A stretch of 5,342 nucleotides of DNA, taken from positions 1 to 5,342 of the forward strand of contig JANNNE010000159.1 in the NCBI GenBank assembly GCA_031398385.1, given 5' to 3'. The notes below the pieces were generated by a model. That model saw only the letters and a program-made list of their open reading frames with translations. It searched no databases and was not told the DNA's origin. This DNA is from Ideonella_A sp031398385. GTDB lineage: Bacteria > Pseudomonadota > Gammaproteobacteria > Burkholderiales > Burkholderiaceae_C. Position numbers and translations under genes: made by a program. This document shows, piece by piece, positions 1 to 5,342 of the stretch (positions are counted from its first letter, which is position 1; each line of letters starts with the position of its first letter).

Positions 1-79
1 CACTCCAGCATCGCGCGTTTCGTGGAGGGTCAGCAATGGGTTGCGCGGCGCGGCCCACGCGTCCGGCCCGCGGCAGGCG
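1..79. other. Unresolved left-edge segment
   Basis: This short piece lies beyond the stop codon of the DUF1501 gene. Plus frame 1 is open from the edge to a TGA at 85-87 and reads HSSIARFVEGQQWV followed by an Arg/Pro-rich tail. It faintly resembles the HTS-(I/L)-x-x-FIE motif of phospholipase C-type phosphoesterases, so it could be the 3' end of a convergent gene overlapping the DUF1501 stop by a few bases. A minus-strand frame reading RNPLLTLHETRDAGV is equally open and could begin a further gene of the minus-strand operon. Neither is long enough to decide, and no clear terminator hairpin with a T-run is visible. Confidence 0.2.
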
Positions 80-1465
80 TCAGTTGAACAGCCCGATGTC
101 GCGCAGCGTGTAGTTGCCGATGTTGGGCACCACCAGCGGCAGGTTGGTCTCGCTCACGCCCATCCACCTGGCCAGGGTGGCCGCTAGTTGGTCGACCGAG
201 GTGGTGGGCAGCAGCCGCCCCTGGCCGACGTCGTCGGGGCCATTCACCGAGTAAGCCGGCAACTGGCCGTGGAAACGCTGGCCCTTCACGGCTCCGCCGA
301 CCACGAACTGGTGACTGCCCCACCCGTGGTCACTGCCGTCGCCGTTGCTGGTCAGCGTGCGGCCGAAGTCGCTGCCTGTGAAGGTGGTCACCTGGTCGAC
401 CACGCCGAGCTCGACCGTGGCATCGAAGAAGCTCTTGATGGCGCCGCCCACGTTCGCCAGCAACCCCGGGTGCTGGGCGACGAGGAAATCGTGCAGGTCG
501 AAACCGCCGAGCGACACGAAGAACACCTGCCGCCGGGCCCCCAGGGCCGAGCGCGCCGCGATCATCCTGGCCACCATCTGCAACTGCATGGCCAGCGGGT
601 TGGCCGCGTCGAAGGAGGTCGTGAGCGCAGGGATGCCGGCCAGTGCCGCGCTCAGGCTGGTGTTGGCGTCGATGGCGCGCGCCATCACGCGGGTGTGCTC
701 GGCCTGCATCAGGTGGGTGCGGCTGGCGGTGGTCAACGCGCGCAGCGCGTCGCTGCAGGCTTGCGATCCGAACAGCGGCGCCTGGATGCCGCGCAGGGCC
801 ACCGACCCCGTGGTCGAGACCTGGTACTGCACCGCGTCGCGCCCGCTCATGAAGACCGCATTGCCGCTGACGTTGACGCAGGTGAAGGTGCTCTTGCCGT
901 TGTCGGACTGGAACAGGTCGCCTACACGGCCACCCCAGCCCGAGGTCGCACCTTCGGGCAGTGAGCTTTGCCACACCGACTGCTGGTCGTTGTGCGAGAA
1001 CAGCTTGGGCGGCAGCGGCACGCTTTTGGCGTTGTACTGCGCCAACGTGGTCGGCTGGATCAGCGTGCCCACGTTCAACAACACGCCCATGCGGCCTGCA
1101 TCGAACAGCGTCTTCAGGGGCGCCAGCTCGGGCGCCAGTGCCATCTGCCGGCCGCCGGGCAGGGCCACGGTGGGCGTCAGCGCCGTGGCTGCCAGATTGG
1201 CGCGTGCGGTGGCCAGATTGCCGCGGATGTTGACGTAGCTGGCATGGGTGGCCGCGTCATACGGCGGCAAGGTGTTGCCATGGTCGTTGGCGCCGTACAG
1301 AAAGACGCAGACCATGGCCTTGTAGTCGGTCGCCGTCTGCGCGGCGGCCTCGGCCATGGCAGCCAGGTTCAGTGCCCAGGGTGCAGCCACACCGGTCAGC
1401 GAGAGTTGGCCTGCACGCTGCAGGAAGGCGCGGCGGCTGGCGCGGGACGTTGTCGGCTTGTTCAT
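80..1465 (-). CDS. DUF1501 domain-containing protein, Tat-exported
   Basis: This 461-residue protein has the full length usual for DUF1501. The family belongs to the alkaline phosphatase/sulfatase-like superfamily, is exported, and has no firmly established reaction. The N-terminus is a twin-arginine signal: SRRAFLQ at residues 10-16, with Arg11-Arg12, then a mildly hydrophobic stretch and an Ala-rich region near residues 36-43 that suits cleavage. Family motifs seen in order are FLYGANDHGN (about 55-64), LFSHNDQQSVW (155-165), SLGGFDLHD (318-326), SDFGRT (365-370) and SDHGWGSHQFVVGG (378-391). The Asp/His residues in these motifs are the likely metal or active-site ligands. The ATG at 1465 is supported by TGAAGGAG at 1479-1472, six bases upstream. 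The gene lies 11 bases after the DUF1800 stop, so the two are almost certainly cotranscribed and coupled. No frameshift or missing motif was found. The family assignment is firm; the substrate is unknown. Confidence 0.95.
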   Translation of the reverse strand: MNKPTTSRASRRAFLQRAGQLSLTGVAAPWALNLAAMAEAAAQTATDYKAMVCVFLYGANDHGNTLPPYDAATHASYVNIRGNLATARANLAATALTPTVALPGGRQMALAPELAPLKTLFDAGRMGVLLNVGTLIQPTTLAQYNAKSVPLPPKLFSHNDQQSVWQSSLPEGATSGWGGRVGDLFQSDNGKSTFTCVNVSGNAVFMSGRDAVQYQVSTTGSVALRGIQAPLFGSQACSDALRALTTASRTHLMQAEHTRVMARAIDANTSLSAALAGIPALTTSFDAANPLAMQLQMVARMIAARSALGARRQVFFVSLGGFDLHDFLVAQHPGLLANVGGAIKSFFDATVELGVVDQVTTFTGSDFGRTLTSNGDGSDHGWGSHQFVVGGAVKGQRFHGQLPAYSVNGPDDVGQGRLLPTTSVDQLAATLARWMGVSETNLPLVVPNIGNYTLRDIGLFN

Positions 1466-1471
1466 CGATGG

Positions 1472-1479
1472 CTCCTTCA
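1472..1479 (-). promoter_or_regulatory. Ribosome binding site of the DUF1501 gene, overlapping the DUF1800 stop
   Basis: On the minus strand the sequence reads TGAAGGAG. Its TGA is the stop codon of the upstream DUF1800 gene, and GAAGGAG is a strong Shine-Dalgarno sequence six bases before the DUF1501 ATG. Terminating ribosomes would sit on the next start, which predicts translational coupling and balanced production of the two proteins. Confidence 0.8.
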
Positions 1480-3228
1480 GACCTGGACCAGGTACTCAGG
1501 TGCGCACAGCACCAGGTGGACGGCCGCCCGCACGCGGTTGAGTCGGCCCGCGTCGGTCGTGGCGCCGATGCTGTCCACCGCCGCGGTGATGGTGGCCAGC
1601 GTGGCGGCGGACAGGCTGTCACCGGACAGCAGCAGCGACACCCGCCTGACCAGCGCGGCGGCGTCGGTGGCAACGGCCACCTCGGCCGTGTAGTCCGGGC
1701 GGGTCTCGCCGACACCGTTCGGCACGAAGGTCTGTGCCCAGTTGGCCCAACCCACGACGGTGGATTCGTTGGTGATCTGGAACTCGGGTGCGTTCAGGTT
1801 CAGCGTGCCCAGGGCCGAGTTCGGCGGCACATAGCCCGGGCGGAAGAAGTTGAACACCGATGGCGACCGCAAGGGGCTCTGGCCCAGGCGTGTCGACGGA
1901 TCCGACAGGTTGCCGATGTTCCACAGGCCGCTGGGCGACGCCAGGTTGAAGGTGCGCGCCCACTGGATGAAGCGCACCACGGGCTCGCGCAGCTTGCCGC
2001 GCGTGGTCTCTCCAGCGACCGGCGCACGGCGGGCTTCATCGTCCAGCAGCACGGCCCCGACGACCGCCTTCAGGTCGCCACGCACGCCGGCGCCGTTGTT
2101 CGCGAAGACCGCGGCGACACGACCCACGTAGGCGGGGCTGGGGTTGCTGGTGACCAGGCGCTGGATCAACTGCCGACCGATGAAGGGGCCGACGTTGGGA
2201 TGCGCGGCGATGGCGTCCAGCGCCGTCTGGAGGGCCGGGGCGCCTGGCGTGCCGGCGGCAATGGTGACGCCGAGGAACTGCTTGGCGCTGGGGGAATGGT
2301 TGGCCGCATTCAGCACCATGGGCCGCTGGGCGTAGCCGGGGTCGGTGTTGTTGGCCGCATTGTTGTTCCATCCGGTGAAGACCCGGGCCAGGCCGGAGAT
2401 GGTGTCTTGGCCGTAGGTGTCGGTGGCCACGCCGTTCTTCAGCGCGCCGTCGGCGGCCAGCTCGACCAGGCCCAGGCTGAACAGCTGCAGCACCTCGCGG
2501 GCGTAGTTTTCGTCGGGCACACGGCCGGTGGCTGCGTCTTCGCGCAGGTTGCCGCGCATGTTCAGGTAGCTGCCCATGCCGGGGGACAGCGTCACCTCGC
2601 CCAGCAGCGTGCGGTAGCTGCCGAAGGCGTTGCTTTCCAGCACGTCCATATAGGCCGCTGCCACGAAGCCGCGCCAGTTGATGGGCAGGCCGGTCATCGA
2701 CACGACGAAGATCTCCGACAGCGCCAGCGTGATGCGCTGGCGCAGCACGTCGGGCGAACCGATGAGCTTGCGCCACAGCGTGTTGTCGGTGCCGTTGAAG
2801 TTGAAGAGGTTGGCGGTGACCGCAAGGCCGGCGGCCACCATCCAGTCGTAATGCCCCTGCGTGCGCGGCACGGCGAACTGCTCGTCGAGCCAGCCGCTGT
2901 AGCCCAGGGCCTGCACGCGGCCGATCTGCGCCTCGGTGCCCCCGAACCCGGCCTGGCCCAGAAAACGCGACGCCTCGGCCGCGCTGACGGGCGCCGCGGC
3001 GGCGGGTGCGGGTGCCGGCGCCGGTGCCGGTGCCGGTGCCGGTGCGGCGGGTGCAGGGGCGGGGCTGTCGCCACCACCCCCGCCACCACAGGCCGCCAGC
3101 GCGGCAGCACTGCCCAGCACCACGGAGGTCAGCGGCAGATCTTGCCGTGCAGACGCGGCAGCTGGGTTCGGCAGGTCCGGCGCCGGGCGCTGGGTTTGCG
3201 GCGGGTGTTCGAGTGTCTCGTCGTGCAT
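1477..3228 (-). CDS. DUF1800 domain-containing protein, probable lipoprotein
   Basis: This 583-residue DUF1800 family protein has no proven biochemical function. The N-terminus carries a hydrophobic run ending in LAAC (Cys47) followed by GGGGGG, a lipobox-like site that suggests a lipid-anchored envelope protein. A Pro-Ala linker (about 56-80) leads into the DUF1800 domain. Landmarks are FLGQAGFGG (89-97), the conserved ENYAREVLQLFSLGL (240-254), ARVFTGWN (281-288), NVGPFIGRQLIQRL (345-358), GKLREPVVRFIQWAR (411-425) and SPSVFNFFRPGY (455-466). I chose the ATG at 3228 because it gives the signal region typical of the family. The frame stays open to an ATG at 3414, but that extension looks non-coding and would run into the preceding gene. 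Only a weak AGGG precedes 3228. The gene follows the peptidase frame by 151 bases, long enough for its own promoter, and leads directly into DUF1501. The domain is intact. The family call is firm; the exact start is moderately certain. Confidence 0.93.
   Translation of the reverse strand: MHDETLEHPPQTQRPAPDLPNPAAASARQDLPLTSVVLGSAAALAACGGGGGGDSPAPAPAAPAPAPAPAPAPAPAAAAPVSAAEASRFLGQAGFGGTEAQIGRVQALGYSGWLDEQFAVPRTQGHYDWMVAAGLAVTANLFNFNGTDNTLWRKLIGSPDVLRQRITLALSEIFVVSMTGLPINWRGFVAAAYMDVLESNAFGSYRTLLGEVTLSPGMGSYLNMRGNLREDAATGRVPDENYAREVLQLFSLGLVELAADGALKNGVATDTYGQDTISGLARVFTGWNNNAANNTDPGYAQRPMVLNAANHSPSAKQFLGVTIAAGTPGAPALQTALDAIAAHPNVGPFIGRQLIQRLVTSNPSPAYVGRVAAVFANNGAGVRGDLKAVVGAVLLDDEARRAPVAGETTRGKLREPVVRFIQWARTFNLASPSGLWNIGNLSDPSTRLGQSPLRSPSVFNFFRPGYVPPNSALGTLNLNAPEFQITNESTVVGWANWAQTFVPNGVGETRPDYTAEVAVATDAAALVRRVSLLLSGDSLSAATLATITAAVDSIGATTDAGRLNRVRAAVHLVLCAPEYLVQV
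3011..3045 (-). repeat. GGTGCC hexamer tandem repeat coding for a Pro-Ala linker
   Basis: On the plus strand GGTGCC occurs at 3011, 3023, 3029 and 3035, with one GGCGCC variant at 3017, then a partial copy. On the coding strand this gives alternating Ala-Pro codons, within a longer Pro/Ala tract at residues 56-80 of the DUF1800 protein. Each hexamer adds two residues without changing frame, so copy number can vary by slippage. The tract probably acts as an extended spacer between the lipid anchor and the folded domain. Confidence 0.85.
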
Positions 3229-3379
3229 GGAGGCGTGCCCTGGAAGGTCGAAGGCTCGCACCGACGTGGCGCAGCCGAGAACATCTTCACCGAAAACGTC
3301 GGCCAATACGTGAAGATTCGCAAACGCCACGCAAACTTCGCGCTGTCCGGCCAGGGCCGCGACCCGCGGGTGCCCCGTG

Positions 3380-4060
3380 CTAAGGGTCCAGCGGAGCAGC
3401 GTCCGCCTGGGCATCTAACGCGCGCCAGGCCACCAGCAGGGTGCGCGGGTCGGCGTCGAACACCTCGGTGCCGGTCTCGGCAATCGCATTGCGCTGCGTG
3501 CCGGCGGCGGGTGGCAGCAGGTAGTTTTCCGGCGCGCAGTGCAGCACACGCGCCACACGGCCATGAGAGGTGACGGCGGTGACGATGCCGATGGGCCCGG
3601 GTGGACCCTCGGCGCCCTGCCCCGGCGGTTTCGGTTAGACGAGCATCGCACCCGGCGCAGCACGCTCGACCGGCTTGAACAAACGCCGGGCGCCCCGTGC
3701 GTCAGCATGGACGGCATCGATGCTGATCCACCCGCCTGCCCACGAGGCGCCGTCGCGCGCAACGCCCAGGGCCCAGCAGACGAAGCCCGAGCAATCGCAG
3801 GCCAGCGACGGCAGCCCCGCCAGTGAGAGGCCGGATCCCGCCATGGCCGCCAGGTAGGCCGCATGCACCGTCGGGCGCTGGGTGCGCATCGACTCGAACT
3901 CGCGCTGAACGTCGATGCGACGCCCGGGCTCTGCCAGCACGTTGCCCGCAGCCTGCTCGGCGCGCGTCCAGCCGCCCTTGCCCAGCCAGCACAAGGTGGG
4001 CAGCGGACGGGCGGACTGCGCGCGGTGCAGCAACTCGCTGGTGTTCTTCGTGGGGCCCAT
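3380..4060 (-). pseudogene. NlpC/P60-like (C40) cysteine peptidase gene interrupted by an in-frame TAA
   Basis: The frame starts at the ATG at 4060 and reads 141 residues to a TAA at 3637-3635. It then continues in the same frame for 84 sense codons to a TAG at 3382-3380. The first part holds LACDCSGFVCWALG (86-99), matching the catalytic Cys motif of NlpC/P60 enzymes (Cys90), which cleave cell-wall peptides. Just before the stop is PGAMLV, and just after it PKPPG and then GPIGIVTAV (155-163), matching the family's second motif, usually G-H-(I/V)-G-I-V. The reading after the stop stays protein-like (RVLHCAPENYLLPP, then AIAETGTEVFDADPRTLLVAWRAL). The site is most simply a Tyr codon turned into TAA. 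The expected catalytic His is also Pro (residue 156, codon 3595-3593). No N-terminal signal peptide is evident. The gene lies 41 bases downstream of the small membrane protein gene. A base-call error or readthrough would make it a normal 226-residue protein. Confidence 0.75.
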
Positions 4061-4101
4061 TGACTATTCTTTGCCGATCCTGGCCCCGCTGGCAAGCCCG
4101 C

Positions 4102-4281
4102 TTAACGGACCGGCGCTGAGGCTGCGACGGTCGCCAACTTGACGGAGTCCGCCTGCGGGTTGCCCGGCAGCGCATAGTTGGCGATCAGGTGCAGTCCGGT
4201 GAAGGTGATCAGCGCAGAGGCAACGAGCGAGCCGGCGATGCGGGCGGTGCGGGCGGTGCGGGTGTCGAAATGGGTGTTCAT
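4102..4281 (-). CDS. Small single-span membrane protein, hypothetical
   Basis: This 59-residue frame starts at the ATG at 4281 and ends with TAA at 4104-4102. The start has a strong Shine-Dalgarno, GAAGGGAG at 4295-4288, with six bases of spacing. The protein has a short charged N-terminus with Arg8, Arg11 and Arg14, then a hydrophobic segment from about Ile15 to Leu38 (AGSLVASALITFTGLHLIAN), then a polar tail of about 20 residues. This pattern fits either one inner-membrane helix with the N-terminus inside or an uncleaved export signal; no lipobox is present. The repeated TARTAR near the N-terminus comes from a short direct repeat in the DNA (4239-4260). It is first in the minus-strand set and faces the response regulator across the divergent region. 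I do not recognise the family. That it is a real gene is supported by its start signal, membrane profile and fit in an otherwise empty stretch. Confidence 0.65.
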   Translation of the reverse strand: MNTHFDTRTARTARIAGSLVASALITFTGLHLIANYALPGNPQADSVKLATVAASAPVR

Positions 4282-4407
4282 GGGATGCTCCCTTCGAGGT
4301 GGTTGACGTGGTCGACGGGTGTGAATCGATGGGCTCCACTGTAGAAATCAGACCCTTGGTTGGCGATACCGCCTCGGCGGCATTCGGTGGCTCGCGCCTA
4401 CCGTCTT

Positions 4408-4425
4408 CACGGGAGTGAGCCCGTG
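4408..4425. repeat. Inverted repeat, candidate operator
   Basis: CACGGG at 4408-4413 and CCCGTG at 4420-4425 are perfect reverse complements separated by AGTGAG. The element lies about 90 bases upstream of the response regulator's ribosome binding site. It could bind a dimeric regulator, possibly the neighbouring LuxR-type protein itself, but I recognise no known consensus. Confidence 0.3.
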
Positions 4426-4495
4426 CACCCAGGCCTGCCGGCCGGCGCAGAATTCCGTTCGGCGCACGGGCCGGGTGATGCCGGGTACCGTGACC

Positions 4496-4506
4496 TGGAG
4501 AAAGGA
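4496..4506 (+). promoter_or_regulatory. Ribosome binding site of the response regulator gene
   Basis: The sequence TGGAGAAAGGA contains two purine-rich Shine-Dalgarno cores, GGAG and AAAGGA. The AAAGGA core ends eight bases before an ACG codon at 4515, which is ideal start spacing. It is more than 30 bases from the first standard start codon in frame (GTG 4539). This site therefore argues that translation really begins at 4515 or 4518. Confidence 0.55.
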
Positions 4507-4538
4507 CAACTCGAACGACGGACCGCAAGCCGATTGGT

Positions 4539-5192
4539 GTGCTCATCGTCAAAGACGAACCGGAATTTCTCAGCCGCTTCAGCGCGGCGGTGCTGGCTGA
4601 CCAGCAACTGTGCTTGCTGGGTGCTGTGTCCACGGGCAAGGCCGGGCTGGCGCTGCTCGATGCGCAGCCGCCGGATGTGCTGCTGGTCGACCTGGGCCTG
4701 CCCGACTTCAGTGGCATCGAACTGATCCGGCACGCGGCGCGCCACCATCCGGCCTGCGACACGCTGGTGGTGACGATGTTCGCCGACGACGCCCATGTCA
4801 TCGGCAGCATCGAAGCCGGCGCGACCGGTTACCTGCTGAAGGACGCGAGCGCCGCCCGCATTGCCGTGGCCATCCACGAAGTGCACGCGGGGGGATCGCC
4901 CATCAGTCCGAGCATTGCGCGGCGCGTTCTGGCGCGTTTCCGTGGGGCGGCGCCGGCTGCACCGGTCGCTGCCGTCGGCGCAGCCTCGGTGACCGAGCCG
5001 TCTCCCTTGTCCGAGCGTGAGACCGAACTGCTGCGCCTGGTCGCCAAGGGTTTCAGCTTCGATGCGGTGGCCGGGGTGCCGTCCATCTCCCCGCACACAG
5101 TGGTCACGCACGTGAAGAACATCTACCGCAAGTTGGCGGTGCACTCACGCGGGGAGGCGGTCCATGAAGCACGGCAGATGGGCCTGCTCTGA
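4539..5192 (+). CDS. LuxR-type (NarL/FixJ) two-component response regulator
   Basis: This DNA-binding response regulator has an N-terminal receiver domain (about 1-115) and a C-terminal LuxR helix-turn-helix (about 157-217), joined by an Ala/Pro-rich linker. In the receiver, phospho-acceptor Asp51 lies in LLVDLGLPDFSG, with the signalling Thr79 (VVTMF) and Lys101 (YLLKDA). The output domain reads LSERETELLRLVAKGFSF, then SISPHTVVTHVKNIYRKL, a near-consensus recognition helix. The GTG at 4539 is the first standard start in frame after a TGA at 4491, but it has no ribosome binding site and clips the first receiver strand. The frame upstream reads TDRKPIGVLIV from an ACG at 4518 (another ACG at 4515), the usual family N-terminus, behind a well-spaced Shine-Dalgarno. 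The true start is thus probably 4515 or 4518. The acidic pair after the first strand is Lys5-Asp6 rather than two acidic residues. No partner kinase is visible. Family certain; start uncertain. Confidence 0.9.
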   Translation: MLIVKDEPEFLSRFSAAVLADQQLCLLGAVSTGKAGLALLDAQPPDVLLVDLGLPDFSGIELIRHAARHHPACDTLVVTMFADDAHVIGSIEAGATGYLLKDASAARIAVAIHEVHAGGSPISPSIARRVLARFRGAAPAAPVAAVGAASVTEPSPLSERETELLRLVAKGFSFDAVAGVPSISPHTVVTHVKNIYRKLAVHSRGEAVHEARQMGLL

Positions 5193-5289
5193 CACCCTGG
5201 CGGCGCTCGGTTGCCCGGCGCGGGCACCGGTGCTGCGCTGGCTGGCGGGAGTCCTCTTGTCGGGACTGCTCGGCCTATCGATCCGGTGA
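5164..5289 (+). CDS. Short overlapping frame, possible broken N-terminus of a membrane or exported protein
   Basis: This 41-residue frame begins inside the end of the response regulator gene, overlapping it by 29 bases. The ATG at 5164 follows GGGGAGG (5151-5157) with six bases of spacing, a strong start signal, though those bases also code for the regulator's conserved SRGEA. The product has a basic first half and a hydrophobic end (VLRWLAGVLLSGLLGLSI), resembling a signal peptide or first membrane helix, and stops at TGA 5287-5289. A sensor kinase often follows such a regulator, so this could be the start of one cut short by mutation, or chance. The frame after the TGA shows no recognisable domain before the window ends. 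Confidence 0.25.
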   Translation: MKHGRWACSDTLAALGCPARAPVLRWLAGVLLSGLLGLSIR

Positions 5290-5342
5290 CCGGGCGTGTG
5301 CCGGCCACCGGGGAGCCCGCTCAGTAACGCCCCGACAGCAAC

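Larger units (their letters stand above)
4282..4514. promoter_or_regulatory. Divergent intergenic region with short inverted repeats
   Basis: This stretch separates the minus-strand genes from the plus-strand response regulator and must hold the start signals for both directions. I see no convincing -35/-10 pair on either strand; TTGACG at 4303-4308 has no good partner. It contains three short symmetric elements: CCGCC-TC-GGCGG at 4369-4380, CACGGG-AGTGAG-CCCGTG at 4408-4425 and GCCGGCCGGC at 4437-4446. The second is a perfect six-base inverted repeat with a six-base spacer and is the best candidate operator. In DNA this GC-rich such symmetry can arise by chance. Confidence 0.4.

Noticed and set aside
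188..964. A 258-codon plus-strand open frame opposite DUF1501
   Set aside because: Its composition is low in hydrophobic core residues and rich in Arg, His and Gly, and it is antisense to an intact DUF1501 gene.
3011..3045. The tandem hexamers as a CRISPR array or replication iterons
   Set aside because: Units are only six bases with no spacers, and they lie in frame in a coding region giving a plain Pro-Ala linker.
3355..3378. Palindrome ACCCGCGGGT and nearby GC-rich symmetry after the peptidase stop, as a terminator
   Set aside because: The stem is short, no stable loop forms and no T-run follows on the minus strand; it fits chance symmetry in GC-rich DNA.
3229..3414. Extension of the DUF1800 protein by 62 residues to an ATG at 3414
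   Set aside because: The extra residues match no DUF1800 N-terminus, would bury the lipoprotein-like signal, and start inside the tail of the preceding gene without a convincing ribosome binding site.
1372..3573. A 733-codon open frame on the plus strand opposite DUF1800
   Set aside because: It is antisense to a gene with clear family motifs. The translation is rich in Arg, Gly, Gln and His with no recognisable domain, as expected for a GC-rich shadow frame.
3415..4095. A 226-codon minus-strand frame overlapping the peptidase gene
   Set aside because: The translation is low-complexity Arg/Pro/Ser/Ala with no motif, whereas the other minus frame carries the NlpC/P60 motifs before and after the TAA.
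4064..4810. A 248-codon minus-strand frame crossing the small membrane gene, the intergenic region and the regulator
   Set aside because: It runs antisense to the receiver domain, and its reading in the small-gene region is not protein-like; the 59-residue frame there has the start signal and membrane profile.

Overview
The window is very GC-rich (about two thirds by eye) with strong G/C bias at third codon positions. The protein types (a DUF1800/DUF1501 secretion-signal pair, and a NarL/FixJ regulator with a long conserved LuxR helix-turn-helix) suggest a betaproteobacterium of the order Burkholderiales, perhaps near Comamonadaceae or the Rubrivivax/Leptothrix group. This placement rests on recalled family resemblance, not on a search. 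I see no rRNA, tRNA, CRISPR array, insertion sequence or phage gene.

Layout: four genes on the minus strand read from about 4281 down to 80. They are a 59-residue single-span membrane protein (4281-4102), an NlpC/P60-like cysteine peptidase reading frame (4060-3380) broken by an in-frame TAA, a DUF1800 lipoprotein-like protein (3228-1477) and a DUF1501 Tat-exported protein (1465-80). The last two are a tight operon with an 11-base gap, and the ribosome binding site of the second overlaps the stop codon of the first. A divergent intergenic region of about 230 bases separates them from a plus-strand two-component response regulator (ending 5192). That regulator overlaps a short reading frame with a good ribosome binding site, which stops at 5289.

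How the genes work together: DUF1800 and DUF1501 proteins commonly occur as an adjacent exported pair of unproven biochemical function. The response regulator would normally be driven by a sensor kinase, but none is visible; it could lie beyond the right edge.

The most notable pattern is that the DUF1800/DUF1501 half looks intact, while the 3.4-5.3 kb half carries several independent departures from family consensus. These are a premature TAA and a probable catalytic His-to-Pro change in the peptidase, an ACG where the regulator's ATG is expected, and Lys in the regulator's acidic pocket. They may mean local gene decay, non-standard initiation or readthrough, or base-call errors. I see no convincing new multi-gene system.
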